NCBI RefSeq assembly: GCF_000485595.1
Contig: NW_014577065.1
Location: forward strand, 176,210-226,845
DNA length: 50,636 nucleotides
Direction of reading: 5' to 3'
DNA from: Priapulus caudatus
Lineage: Eukaryota > Priapulida > Priapulimorpha > Priapulimorphida > Priapulidae
Under the pieces are notes generated by a model. That model searched no databases and was not told the DNA's origin. It worked only from the letters and a program-made list of their open reading frames with translations. Each line of letters starts with the position of its first letter. Within the stretch, counting starts at the first letter, position 1. Positions 32,324-45,199 of the stretch are shown here, piece by piece. The translations under genes and the position numbers were made by a program.

Positions 32324-32665
32324 GTGGTTGTGTGTGTGTGTGTGTGTTGGGATGTGTGGTGTTGTGTGTGTGATTGTGGTGTGATTCGTGTGTGTTGTTG
32401 TCGCGCGCTCAGGCTTAGACCGCGCGCGTCTGTGCGCGTGGGGTGTTGCGCGTGGTGGGTGATGCTTGGGGTAGTGCGTGCGAGTGTGCGTGTGCTGCGT
32501 GTCGGCAGTCGCTCGTCGTGCGTTGCGCGTGCACGTTGTGTGTGCGGTATAGTGTACGCTGCCACGACTGTGTGTTGGCTTTATATGGGGTTGCGCGTGT
32601 GCACGTGACTCAGGTGCGCCGCCGCTATATGTGCTGCGCGCTGCGTGTGTTGGTATTAGTGTTGT
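32324..32665. repeat. GT/GCGTGT-rich low-complexity region
   Basis: GT-rich sequence degrading into GCGTG-type units. Frames here are low-complexity translations. Confidence 0.85.
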
Positions 32666-33059
32666 GACACGCCCTGTGACGTTGGAGTGTATATTCGAGA
32701 AGAGGGATTGGTCACTGCTAGTAGCAGATAGATCGCGCTTCTAGCTAAACGAGATTTTGATAGGTGACAATTCTATTAGCATCCCACGGAGGACCCGTGG
32801 TGAGGAAATGATGCGAACATACAATCATATTCCTTTCGTGACTGTGAAGCCTGTCATGGATAAAACTACACATCTTTCGTCATATTATTTTATCGGTTAC
32901 GGTAAGGATGTCATGCCAAAACGAGACGAATCGAGGCGCGTATTACCAACGTAGATTTTCCTTAATCATTTGAGCTTAACTGACGCACTCCGCTGGTGAC
33001 TGCTGTTTTTTTGTATGGGTGGATTGGATTTGTGGAGATTGTGTGAGAATGCAGGGAAG

Positions 33060-33480
33060 CGCACCTGTTAACGATCAGATGCGGAGAGGATAAGGAGAGA
33101 AGGGAAGCAGGAGGAGAGAAGAGAGAGAGAGAAGGAGACGACGTTCGCATGGAGAGAGCAGGTACGAACGAGACGAGAGAGGGGGGTGTACGTAGAGAGA
33201 CTGACGCGCGAGAGAGAGAGAGAGCAGGACGCGAGAATGGAGTTCATGAGTAGAGAGAGGCAAGAGAGAGCAGCAGAGAGAGAGAGACGAGAGAGAGAGA
33301 GGGTAGGCGCATAGTCAGAAGAGAGAGACAGGGCGAGAGGGTTCAGTGGGATTTTGAAGCACGCGGTGAGGAGAAGAGAGAGATAGAGAGGCACGAGAGA
33401 GACAGAGAGAGGAGAGAGTGGAGAGAACGAGGAGCAGGAGAGAAGACCAGCACGCCGACTGGTATCGAGAAGATGAGACA
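33060..33480. repeat. GA-rich low-complexity region
   Basis: About 400 bp of interrupted AGAGAG with scattered other bases. Overlapping Ser/Leu minus-strand frames are artefacts. Confidence 0.9.
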
Positions 33481-34790
33481 GAAGAGCACGATGATCGAAG
33501 AATAGGAGACCAGAGAGCCTGTAGAGAGAGGTACCGTTACTGATCGAGGGTAGCTGCGGTACCTGAATCCAGAGAACGGAGGAGAATTACCAAAGGCGTC
33601 ACCAGACCGAGTCGCGTTGAAGACCGTCGTTCGGACGATCCGGCGGATCCGTGATTGTAGATTTTCTGGATGAATATTTATTCGCGGTATAGTTGGCTTA
33701 GTGATGAGAAGGAGATGTTTCAGTAATGTTTCTAAAAGCAATGCTTTTAGAATTTCTTAAGATACTTTTGTCAAGATAATAACGCGGGAGCACTTGGGAG
33801 ATCGAGTGGAGAGAGAAAGAATAGGGAACAGAGAACATGAATGAATGGGAGGTAAGACTCGTTGAGTACGAATGAAGATAGGTAGATAGTGGGAGCGTCT
33901 AGGCGGCCAGGATCTGTAGAGCACAATGGGCGCTCAGACAACCGCGGAGTCAATTTTAGACAGCTGTAGCGATTTTATATTATTATAGTCTGATCGCTTA
34001 TTGTCTTTGTAGTGTTCCCTACTGATGTAATTGAATTGGTCAGATATTTCTCGAATGATTTAAATTACGTGCTGTATACTTCTTTGTATCCTATGATGTT
34101 TTTTATATATTGGTTACGCGCTTGCGATGTGACGTGGTTATAATTCCCAGCCCATAAAGTCTCGAGAATACATATGCAAACGTGCCGATTGTTCATTGCT
34201 ATATTCTCTGCGAGCTCTCGTTAGCACAGCTGTGCGATCCATAGGCAAGCCCCGGTACATGCTAAAATCTAATAATCAGATGCTTTTCGCGTTTATCAGA
34301 CGGCTCTGATATGTATTAACGCTCTTTACGTATAGTTGATATGTAATTGGGCTATTATGTCGAGGTAATGTATCTAACTGTTCCGCATATTGACGCACAC
34401 CGACGATCAGTGTGCCACGTGATGGTGATTACGAGCGACGGGTTTATCACAGTGACACGCTTTGCGTTGCCGCAAATTAAATTGCGTATGTAATAATATG
34501 GTCTAAACAAGTAATAATAGTATCAGTGCGTCATCTCGTGGCGTCTTTGAGTGAGAACCGCCTCGCTAACCCCGCTCGGTGCAATGCGTTCTTTTTATCC
34601 GCTTACGATCAATTGACGGTAAATGACAAGAACGGTGTGAGTAATGGAAGAGACCTTCATTTAGCCGTAGAATTATACTAGCAGACGACAACTTTTAGAT
34701 ATATTCTAACGAACACAAACGGAACAACGCATCAGCTTTTTCTTTCGCGCGAAAGACCAGGGACGCCATCTTCCAAAGACGGAATCCATC
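33481..34790. other. No gene recognised
   Basis: The 132-codon minus frame at 33343-33741 begins in GA-rich repeat and has no domain. The rest is AT-rich non-coding sequence. Confidence 0.4.
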
Positions 34791-34794
34791 CAGT

Positions 34795-36000
34795 TCGAGT
34801 CACCATTAATACAAATTCCATCCATCTCATAGAACTCATCCATACGCATCCAGTGATTCACCAATAAGCCGACTTACCATATCCTATCTTATCCATTCGC
34901 ACTCCCAATCCACCATCCATCCGAATCCATCCATACTATTATCCACTTCCACATCCGTCCTATTCATCTTAATCTAATCCATCCCAGTCCATACACTATC
35001 CATCCATCACAGGACAGTCCATCCATCCATCCATCCCTGGCTCCATCGCATCCTATCCATCCGATTCCATCCAATCCATTCAATCCATTGCGCCATCCAT
35101 CCATGCCATGCCATATCGATCCAATCCATCCATCCATCCATCCATCACAGTGTACCAAATCCATCCATCCCATAACCATCCATCCATGCCATCCATCCAT
35201 CCATCCAATCCATCCATCCATCCATCCATCCATCAATCCATCGCATCCATCCATCTCATTCCATTCACATCCATCGAATCCATCCATTACATCTATCCAT
35301 CCATCCATCATCCATCGTCCCCATCCATCCGATCCATACTCACAATTGGCACATCAGATATGCATATTCGTCAAGTCCATCGTAATCCATCCTATACACA
35401 TCCAATTCGCAATCCATCCAGTTACCATCTTGAGTGCACATCCATTCGACGAATCCATTCATACATCGATCCAATACACATCGTAGTCCATCCCAATATC
35501 CAGTCACATCCGAATCTCATACCATCAGACATCCAGTCGAGTGCGAAATAGCCTCAATTGTACAAATCTCGCATCCATGACTCCGATCTTGAAGATCCAC
35601 AATTCGCAATAGATCAGTCAACGAGTCCATACACATCCAATCCATCAGTGTACATCGCATTGATCTCTCTTCCATATTTCTTCCGTATACTGCCAAGAGT
35701 CAGTCTAATGACCATGACCATCCAGACTTCCATTCCACAAGTCTCGAGAATACCATTCTCATCGTCGTCCAAATACACATTTTTGCACAGTGTTCCATAC
35801 CCAGTTTCCATCATCTATCACAGTTGTCTCATCCACTCCCATCCCAGTCCCAATCCGTGCTCAATCGCGACGAATGCAAAGTGCTCAGACGTGCCATCCT
35901 CTACCAGTCCATAGCCATGCCATCCATCACATCACAATCCATCCATCCAATCCATCACTTATACCATCCATCCATTCATCTAATACTATACCTAGGATAA
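34795..36000. repeat. (CCAT)n satellite-like region, degenerate
   Basis: 1.2 kb of CCATCCATCC and ATCCAATCCATC units, purest at 35090-35330 and degrading outward. The + His/Pro/Ser/Ile frames and the minus Trp/Asp/Gly-Met frame are repeat translations. Irregular single-base interruptions suggest old decay or low base accuracy. Confidence 0.93.
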
Positions 36001-36079
36001 ACGTGTACATCGTCGGGGTGTGTTTGTGGTGAATTTATAGTGGCAAGTATGTGGAACGTTCAGTAAGGTGTGCAATTGT

Positions 36080-36270
36080 AAGTGTGCGGTAGCCATGGGA
36101 TATATGTGTGTGTGTGATGTGTGTTGTAGATGATTGCTGAATGTGTGTCGTAAAAGCATGAAGATTACTTGTGCTGTGACGATCGACTCGTGTGTGCTAG
36201 TGCTGGTGTATGTGTTGTGTGTGTGTGCCGCTGCATGTGTGAGCGTGTGTTGTGCCTGGTGTACACATAT
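36080..36270. repeat. GT-rich microsatellite
   Basis: Interrupted TGTGTG with GTGCTG units. Confidence 0.8.
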
Positions 36271-36660
36271 CAGAGTGTGATAAATCCTCGGGATAAACCC
36301 ACCGAGACATTCGCAGAGAGAGAGTCCACTGCCCTCTATATATAAACTCTCTCATACCGGCTTACAATGCCATCTACTAGAATCAGCATACGCGCCGCAT
36401 CTGAAACATCGATTAGGCCTACGCCCGCTGCAGTGCATCACGTGTGATGCTCTCAATGTGACAGCGCTAATCCCACATTCTCGTTGAAATTTATACATTA
36501 TTAGAATAAGAAACAAAGAAGAGAATTTTTTTGCTGGCTCAATTGAACGGAGTGTTCCTTAGTGCGCACGTTAAAGTGTTCGCAGCCTCTGTGACCTTCT
36601 ATGGAAAGCCGCGTATTTGCTGTGACAGCTGCCGCCTAAAGACAATCTAAATCATCATCC
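36271..36660. other. No gene seen
   Basis: Mixed, mainly AT-rich sequence between the GT microsatellite and the GC island. Confidence 0.35.
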
Positions 36661-36669
36661 TTGTCGTTG

Positions 36670-36880
36670 TTGAGTGCGTGCATGGCGGAAACGCCCCCCG
36701 CCCCCACCCGGTTAGGGACGGGACGGTAGCACGTCGCGCACGACGCCCGCACGGTTCTTCCTGGTGGCAGCGGGACGCGGGCGCGTCTGGAAACGCACCC
36801 CCCCGACTCGCGCCCGAGTGCCCCCCGCGACCCGCCATGCATGACGCCGAGAGAGCAGGCGAGAGCGGGCATGGACGAGG
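36670..36880. other. GC-rich island
   Basis: A 200-bp block with several C-runs and many CpGs, in sharp contrast to both flanks. Both strands are open (Arg/Pro/Ala-rich), which is expected from GC content. Could be a CpG-island promoter or a fragment from elsewhere; no motif settles it. Confidence 0.35.
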
Positions 36881-37024
36881 CTATGTAGTCCTCTCCAGCG
36901 TGACACTTGCCACTGTACCTTTTCTACCAGCATTTTCATCTATGATGTGATGACCCAAGATATGCGATCATTGATGAGTCGCAGATCATTCATCATATCC
37001 ATCATCATGTGTTATCATCCCATT

Positions 37025-37460
37025 ATCACTCACCACCAACCGACTACCACCACCACCACCACACCACCACCACACCACCACCACCACCACCACACCACAC
37101 CACACCACCACCACACCACCCACCACCACCACCACCACCACCACTCACCACACCACCTACCACCGACCACCGCACCCGACCGCCCACACAGACGCCCACT
37201 CCAGAACCCACCACCAATCCTTAACTCACAAACTGCCACACCTCAACCACCACACTCCACCGACCATCACCACGCCTCACCCACATCCACCACCCACGCT
37301 ACCGAGACTACCAAACATCGCACACCACCAACAACCACAGCCACGCTACGCCGAACCACCGCGCCACAGCGCACGCCACCCGCACACCACCACCACCACC
37401 ACCACTATCAACAATCATCATCACCATCATCGTCGTCGTCGTCGTCGTCGTCGTCTTTGT
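37025..37460. repeat. (CAC)n, (CCA)n and (CGT)n trinucleotide repeats
   Basis: CAC tract 37040-37150, decaying to 37400, then a CATCAT/CGTCGT tract 37410-37455. Poly-His/Pro/Thr/Ser frames (185 codons) are artefacts of the repeat. Confidence 0.93.
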
Positions 37461-37504
37461 CATCTTCATCGTTATCATCTTTATCTCGACCATATCATCT
37501 ATGA

Positions 37505-40410
37505 TCACCAACTACAGGTCTGTATTTTGTCCACTCCATATCTCTTTGCTTAGCCTTGCACCTGTCTGCTACAATCGTACAAATTACTGTATGCCATCAT
37601 CGTAAACTATTTAAATGTGACTTTAAATTGCTAGTACCAAATTCAACTTGCTACGGTACAGGAATCTATTGTAAGCTTATACCACGCATTGAAATTTTTG
37701 GGATGCGATAAAGTTTCCCGAGCTCGCCACACATCCGTCGTGATAGTAGTTTAATTATATTCTATATTTCTCATGCCCGATTTTTCCAGGACCATTTAAT
37801 ATCCACATTGCCGAGCCACATGCGGTTCTTAATAGATTCTGTCTAATCTGTCTTCTTATTGGCCTTCACTGATAATCTCATTCTCTTGCTTGCTTCCGTT
37901 ATATCTTTACACTTTATCGTTCCCCAACACAGATGTGAAATGCCGACAGTGATATGGCATAACCATCTCTATCAATGTATCAATGTCAAAGTGGTACATT
38001 ATTCAGTTGTGTAAATTGCGCAAATGTGACTTCTACATGTCCATGGTTATTATCAAAAATTTATTGGATTTATTTTGAATGAAATTGACAATTGTTGTGT
38101 TTCTGTAATATGCCGGCTTGTGTTAGCTTTATCATTCTTAAACGGTTCTAATGCTATGTATGTAATGAATATAAATTATTGTGCGTAATAAATGCATTTA
38201 TAATTAATTGTGCTATGACACGTCCGTGATGTCCATTAGATATCAAACAATGTTTCGTTTGATTCAAACTATTTAGCCTCTCGAATAACAGTTTCTTTGA
38301 TATTTAAAACAACTCAACATTGAACATATCAGATAGTAATCCTCATATTAAGATTTAATTAATGCTAGATGTTTCTAGGCCTATTCTTAGATGTCAACCC
38401 AATGCAAGCAACGTATGGATCAAATCATACTATTGGATGATTTGGAATGGATGGAATGAAATGAAATGGATTTAATCAATTATTCTATTTCATTTCCCAA
38501 CGAATAGAAAGTGTGCAGCGCGAAATTATCGCAATTTGATTCGTGATCACCTAGTACGGATTTACTTGTGTCCATAACGTGCGTGAACACTAGTTACGAT
38601 CGAGGTCATGAACACGATCATATCAGGAGTAGGTAAAACAAGTTTGTTTTTATTCACTCTTGATGGAATACATGGACGTGATATTATACAAGTGAATATC
38701 CAACATATATCATTCATATGACATTAGTTAATAGACCCAATGCATCGGGTGTTGCCGTGTTGCAGAGGTTTGGGCGAGGCACAGTTGGTTAGAGAGCACA
38801 ATGGCTTCAAGCCGTAGAGATATCGTGAAAAATCGCGAAAGATGGTTGGACGGTGTGGAGTGGACTCGGCACATGCACGTGCCTGGTTTTGTATTTGCGT
38901 TCCGTTCCACGTAGCTAATGGTTCTTATACTTTCCCAATACTATATCTCATAAATATTAAGCGCTAAAATCTGGTATAAGGTAAAAACCGTGGATAGTCG
39001 TAGTGAGTCCTATTCTTACTTTAGCCATAGTCAATCTACGATATACTTTCAACCCTATCTTCTCTCATATAGCCGGTATACGTATTCTAGAGAAAACACG
39101 GCTTAGCTCTTTTTTTGCTCAACTTGACGACCATGTATTTTTGCGACGAACCGAACAAAGAACTCTCTTTCATGAGATAATTAGAAATGCCGTGATTGCA
39201 TGCACGATTGAGTTGCCGACTTCATCATTATGCTAGAAATTAACCAGATTTCGTCGACTCCGCATTACTATTAGCGCACGAATTTTAAAATCACAGCAAT
39301 CGTAATCGTAAACGGTAACGTGGTTATGATACGCCCACACTCCCGTCCCTGATTCATCGTGGTTGATTTACCACGGCGTGTTTCACGCTTATGGATTTAT
39401 GTAATTACGCATATTTTAAAGCCTGAGGTAGAGTATTGAGTCGAAAGCTCGTCCACAATATATTATATATATATATTCCTTTTTCCTCATTAGAGCAAGA
39501 AGATCCACTCGAATTACATACACGTGTATGTATAAATCAAGTATTGATAATGAAGACTATGAACAAAGCAGAAGTCACAACAGTTTGCCTATCTATAAAT
39601 GGTTATTCTGTTTAGCCTGCAATTCCGCGTTCTTTGTCATTATTTCGTTTGTTCTTGCCGTGCACTCACGTATTATAAGCTGATATTTTAGTTCGCAATA
39701 TTTTGGACGAGCATCGCGCTACTGCATGTAATAAATATTTCATGTTCATAAGTATATTCGCATAGAACAACTGAGTGTATGGTGGGATGTAAGGTTTCCC
39801 TAGCATCATAGCGTTGCCTCAATATTTCCGTTTTTAATAGATAAATTGCCCCACACAAGAGAGCGCACTGTTTTGACTAGACACGAGCACAACGCGAAAG
39901 TCGCAGATGTTAGACATCGGTTTCAAATAGTCGAATATCTGTATAACATTGTTTTAGTGCATCACTACTAAATCTACACTATGCCGACAAAGAACATTAA
40001 AGCTTCAAGATACTATAGAGAACATACAGGCTAATGTAACAGATGGTTTGGGTTTAAAATGAGCAAATCGTTATGGTTGCATATAGTTGCTTCTTTATTT
40101 ATAATTTAATATACGATATAAATTTACAGTTACCTAAAACTAACTAAAAGACATTTCTATGACATAGTTACCATGTATGCAATGTAAATCAAGAAGATAT
40201 ACTAGAATAACAACCTGTATCAACTCCCGTAAAACCCGATTTTCCATTTCACAGGGTCAACCATTTAAATTTAGGAAGCTCAGAACCTATAGTTACTCAG
40301 ACATGACTCGAGAAAAACTGCCTACTTTGGCAAAGGTCAGAGAAACCTTTTAGCACTTTCTACCCACTCGAATGATCGCCATATTTAATTATTTAATATT
40401 CTAACATCTA
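37505..40410. other. AT-rich region, no gene recognised
   Basis: About 2.9 kb without microsatellites, unusual for this window, but with only 60-77-codon frames (38728-38910 -, 39003-39236 +) lacking domains or convincing splice sites. Probably intron or intergenic. Confidence 0.45.
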
Positions 40411-40419
40411 AATATGCTA

Positions 40420-40539
40420 CTTTACTGCTTCTGTTACTGCTTCTACTGCTGCCGTTGTTGTTGCTGTTCCTTTTACTGCTGCTGCCACTGCCGCTGCTGC
40501 TGTTGGTGGTTGTAGGTTACTGCTGCACGGCTGTGCTGC

Positions 40540-40573
<34 letters not shown>

Positions 40574-40660
40574 GCTACTACCGCTGCTACAACTACTGCA
40601 GCTGCTACTGTTGCTGCTGCTACTGTCGCTGCCCTTACCACTTTACTGCTTGCTCGCTAC
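40420..40660. repeat. (CTG)n trinucleotide repeat
   Basis: CTGCTG / CTACTG units giving poly-Leu on + and poly-Ala on -. Confidence 0.94.
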
Positions 40661-40855
40661 CATCACCGCACCGCACCGCCCACCACACGCCACCGCCACC
40701 GCCACCCGGCCACCGCACCACCACCCGGCACCGGCCACGGGGCCCGCCACCGACCGCCACGCGCCACCGCCACCGCACGCCACGCCACCGCACCCACCGC
40801 CACCGCCACCGCGCCACCGGCCACCGCACCACCGCACCACCGCTACCGCCACTAC
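40660..40855. repeat. (CCACCG)n-type GC-rich repeat
   Basis: CCACCGC-type hexamer/heptamer units; Arg/Trp/Gly frames on the minus strand are artefacts. Confidence 0.93.
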
Positions 40856-40928
40856 ACTACTACTATTTATATGCTACATACTTACTACTACGTACTACTT
40901 ATACTACTACCTGCTGCCTACTACTACT

Positions 40929-40960
<32 letters not shown>

Positions 40961-40965
40961 TATTT
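40856..40965. repeat. (CTA)n repeat at the left edge of segmental copy 1
   Basis: TACTAC / CTACTA tract. A similar (CTA)n at 49323-49370 begins segmental copy 2. Confidence 0.93.
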
Positions 40966-43670
40966 TACTGCTATTACCACTGGTTCTGCTGCTCTTACTA
41001 CTACGTAGCTTTGTGAGTTCTTGAATTGCGAGGAGACCTACAATCTTCTCAATCTAAGTCCTCGAATTTCCGTTTAGCTCCCTGTCGACCTACATATACT
41101 TGCATCTGTCAGAAATGCTACTGCAAATTAGCGTTCACGATGGTGAACATCCGCAGTCCCACACATCAGCCGTCAAGACGTTTGTGCAATTAAGGATTTT
41201 GACGAGTGCGTCACGTAAACCGATGGTAGTCGATAAAAGGCCTAGCGGTTAAGCATGGCATTTACCCAATCTCGCAGGCGCCGTGTTGTCGGACTATGGA
41301 CAGAGGTGATTAGTCGCGATGAAAGCGTCGGTTTTCAGCGTGCAAGAAAGAGTGACGAAATAAAATGACCAAATTAAAATGTCCACAGATTGGATATGAG
41401 GGGCTATTGAAGCATCTGATCCCTGTCTTTCTTATTAGCTCAGCACGGACAGACCGGCGCAGAGTGCCAGGTACCAGGGAAGGCAAAACAGAGCTGTGCG
41501 TATGCCCGGAAAATAATTACGTATACATGGTTTAAATCAAGTGCGTTTTGGCGTTGTAAAATAAATTAAATGCATCGTGTCAAGCCGTCAGAGAAAACCT
41601 CTACTTGACCTGTCCTGCTGAGTTGATCACGTTCATAGTTCATCACAAACATGAAACATATGCAACTCTTAATCATGTGTATGTTTTCCGGCTCCGGCAC
41701 GAGAAGCTGTGAGTTCCGGTTTTGTAAGTAGAAATACGTAGAGGCGTTTACTGCGGGCGAGTGTCGCAGATCTTTCGTTAATTCGTCGCACAGGCATACG
41801 TGCTAACAATTACGATAATGAAATATTGTCGTGCTGCAATTCAGCAATAATGGCCATATAGAAACGAGAAAGAGAGTAAATCGGCGATTTACCTCTTAAT
41901 GTCAGCGGATTACAGTTTGATTAATAGATTAATTTAATTAATTAATTGATTGATTAATCTGAGTTTAATCTCCATTCTCAATTTAACAAAGCCATATGTC
42001 CAAACCGAAGCTGTCTCAGCTATCCATTTTCAGGCATAACGTTCTCTTTGACGACGTAATACCAAACATACACAGGCGTACGTACACATGCTATATACAC
42101 AGGCTTACGTATCACATGCTCATATACAGCAGCTTACGTACACATGCTACAATACACAGCGCTACGTAGCCATGCTACATAAACATGCTTACGTACACAT
42201 GGCTACATACACAGGCTTACGTACACATCTATATATACACAGGCTTACGTACACATGCTATATACACAGGCTACGTACACATCTACATACACAGGCTACG
42301 TACACATGCTATAATACACAGGCTTACGTACACATGCATACATACACAGGCCTACGTACACATGCTAGCATACAGCAGGCTTACGTACACTGCTAGCATA
42401 CACAGGCTTACGATACACCATCTACATACACCGGCTTACGTACACATGCTACAATACACAGGCTTACGTACACATGCCTAACATACACAGCGCTTACGTA
42501 GCACATCTACATACACAGGCCTTACGTACACATGCTACATACACAGGCTTACGTACACATGCTATATACACAGGCTTACGTACACATGCTTGTATACACA
42601 GGCTTAACGTACACATGCTAACATTACACAGGCCAGTTACGTACACATGCTACTACACAGGCTTACTGAAAAAAAAAAAAAAAAAAAAAAACAAAGAAAA
42701 AAAAAAACACATGCTACATACACAGGCTTACGTACACATGGCATATACACAGCTTAGCGTTACAGCATGCTCATACCAGGCGCTACGTACACATGCTACA
42801 TACCACAGGCTTAACGTACACATGCTACATACACAGGCCTTACGTACAAACCATGCTACTACACAGGCTTACGTACACATGCTACATAACACAGGCCTAG
42901 CGTACACATGCCTACTACACAGGGCTTACGTACACATGCACACTACACAGGCTTACGTACACATCTACAGTACACAGGCTTACGTAACAGCATGCTACGA
43001 TACACAGGCTTACGTACACATGCTACATACCAGGCTTACGTACACATGCTATAATCAACACAGCTTACGACACATGCTACATCCACAGCTTACGTACACA
43101 TGCTACATACACAAGTCCTTACGTACAACATGCTAGCATACACAGGCCTTTACGTACACATGCTATATACACAGGCTTACGTACATCATGCCTATAGTAC
43201 ACAGCTTACGTACACATGCTACATACACAGGCTTACGTACAACATGCTCTATACACGGCTTTACGTCCCACATGCTACATACACAGGCTTACGTACACAT
43301 AGCTACATACACAGGCTTACGAAACATGCTATATACACAGGCTTACGTAACACATGCTATATACACAAGGCTTACTACACATGCTACATACAAAGGCTTA
43401 ACATACACAATGCTACATACACAGGCTTACGTACACATGCACATACACAGGCTTAACTTACACAATGCTGACATACACAGGCTTACGTACACATGCTACA
43501 TTACACAGGCTTACGTGACATGCTAGCTACACACGGCTTACCGTACAACTGCCTAGCATACAGCAGGCTACGTAACATGCCTAATACACAGGCTTACTAC
43601 ACGATGCAAACATACAAGGCTTAGGTACACATGCTACTACACAGGCTTACGTACACATGCTATATGCCAA
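40925..43670 (+). repeat. Segmental direct repeat, copy 1
   Basis: From the (CTA)n tract through about 1.1 kb of unique sequence (to about 42065) into the 27-bp minisatellite, this matches 49325-50636 in order and orientation. Shared anchors include ATACTTGCATCTGTCAGAAA, CCACACATCAGCCGTCAAGA and CGGAAAATAATTACGTATAC. Differences are mostly one-base insertions or deletions in both copies. Confidence 0.92.
42070..43670. repeat. 27-bp minisatellite, indel-rich copy
   Basis: About 60 units of the type ACACAGGCTTACGTACACAT+GCTATAT (or GCTACAT). Many units carry single-base insertions or deletions, unlike the clean array at 50446-50636. An A-rich tract of about 45 bp (42668-42712) interrupts the array. 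The Tyr/Thr/His frames, including the 220-codon one, are repeat translations. Confidence 0.94.
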
Positions 43671-43724
43671 ATACACGTACGACTTTGCAGCACGGGCGCG
43701 CAATACGGGATTGCACACCACACA

Positions 43725-43900
43725 CAATGTACCACACACCACCCACACACACACACACAGGCATCCACACAACACGACCACACACCACACTCACACACAC
43801 ATCCCACACCCATACACCACAAACACAAGCCGGAAGTGCACACCACCACACACAACACACACAACACACAACTACACACACACACACACAGCGCGCGCGC
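43725..43900. repeat. CA-rich microsatellite
   Basis: Interrupted CACACA/ACCACA units ending in a (GC)n run. Confidence 0.9.
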
Positions 43901-43902
43901 GC

Positions 43903-44095
43903 AAATATATATATACTATATTAATATATATTATATATACTATATATACGTCATATCATATAACATATATATATATATATTATATATATGATTTATGCAC
44001 ATTATAACTCCTGATATATATGTATATATATAAACATATATATAATTATATATATATATATATACTATATACTATGTTATATATATATAGCTAGC
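43903..44095. repeat. (TA)n microsatellite
   Basis: Long interrupted TATATA tract. Confidence 0.93.
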
Positions 44096-44500
44096 GCGCT
44101 GCGCCGCGGAGTGGTGTGTGTGTGTGGTGTTGATGCTGATTGTGCTGTGTGTGTGGTGTAGTGTGTTGTGCTGTGTGTGTGAGTAAGTGTGTGCACTGCA
44201 TAAAGAGTTGCTAACAAACAGGCACTCCACGTGGGTGTGATTTGGCTCGTAATAATACGTGCAATTATCCGGTATTTATTATATTATGGATGAGGTAATA
44301 TAATGCCGTATTAAACGCGTTGGATGAGCAGAAGATAAGCAGAATAAAGCAAGATGGCCTACATTTCACTCGGCGACATCCGGTAAATCCGGGGACGAAT
44401 CGATACTGTTGTTGCGCTTCAGGTGGCCATTCTAGAAGAGGCACTGCCGATAGGTATCTAGAACAATTCTGAGCATAAAGCTGAGCTTATATATATATAA
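44096..44500. other. No gene seen
   Basis: GT-rich to 44190, then mixed sequence without a credible frame. Confidence 0.35.
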
Positions 44501-44560
44501 GAGTAATAAGAAACAGAGAGAATTAATAATAGGAGACTCCTATTATGTACTCTTGATATA
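44498..44560. other. Imperfect hairpin centred on a perfect palindrome
   Basis: AATAGGAG-A-CTCCTATT is a perfect inverted repeat, and the outer AAGAGTA / TACTCTT sequences extend the stem after a bulge of about 20 bases. Lies at the start of the dispersed repeat shared with 28.7 kb. Confidence 0.55.
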
Positions 44561-44720
44561 TATAGTGCGTATATTGTATTCAGCATGTCGCACCTCATGC
44601 CAGTAGTCAGTGTCAGGCAAATGTCATCAGTTCTGGTAGATGTGTCCGGATTTATCACGGAGTAGAGATGCGCCACAACCTAGGGCGTTTAACGGCGTAA
44701 CATGTTCGGGCAACAGAATC

Positions 44721-44820
44721 CACCGAGCCATCGAGCACCGAGCCATCGAGGACCGAGCCATCGAGCACCGAGCCATCGAGCACCGAGCCATCGAGCACCG
44801 AGCCATCGAGCACCGAGCCG
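44721..44820 (+). repeat. 15-bp tandem array CACCGAGCCATCGAG
   Basis: Six full units plus a 10-bp partial one, nearly identical (one unit starts GACC). The 15-bp unit keeps one frame open, giving a perfect HRAIE pentapeptide repeat in the + frame 44640-44864; no other evidence of coding. The corresponding repeat fragment at 28800 has a single CACCGAG. Confidence 0.9.
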
Positions 44821-44939
44821 ATTATAGCGAAAACGAGTATAGATTTTACTATATAAAACGTTAGATATAGATACGATAGAGATAAAAAAAAAACGAATAT
44901 ATGAGAGAAGCGACAGATGATTATAGAGAAAACGAGAAT

Positions 44940-44989
44940 AGAGAAAGAGAGAAAGATAGATAAATAGATAGATAGATAGATAGATAGAG

Positions 44990-45064
<75 letters not shown>

Positions 45065-45115
45065 GAGATAGATAGATAGATAGATAGATAGATAGCTAGA
45101 TAGAGAGAAGAAAGA
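44940..45115. repeat. (GATA)n microsatellite
   Basis: About 40 GATA units with a few interruptions; minus-strand YLSI frame is an artefact. Confidence 0.96.
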
Positions 45116-45199
45116 AAAAAAGAAAGAAAGAAAGAGAGAGAGAAGCAAACGAGAGTGAGCGGGTGAGTGAGTGCGTGCTCCTAAATAGAGCGTTAGCGC

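Noticed and set aside
36947-37504. 185-codon + frame rich in His/Pro/Ser
   Set aside because: Simple CAC/CGT repeat translation.
40455-41024. 189-codon + frame (poly-Leu, then Pro/His/Thr)
   Set aside because: Translation of (CTG)n, (CCACCG)n and (CTA)n repeats; no domain or start context.
42474-43136. 220-codon + frame with repeated Tyr/Thr/His/Ala
   Set aside because: Translation of the indel-rich 27-bp minisatellite, including the poly-A tract as poly-Lys.
44640-44864. Frame with HRAIE pentapeptide repeats
   Set aside because: Directly explained by the 15-bp DNA repeat; no supporting gene structure.
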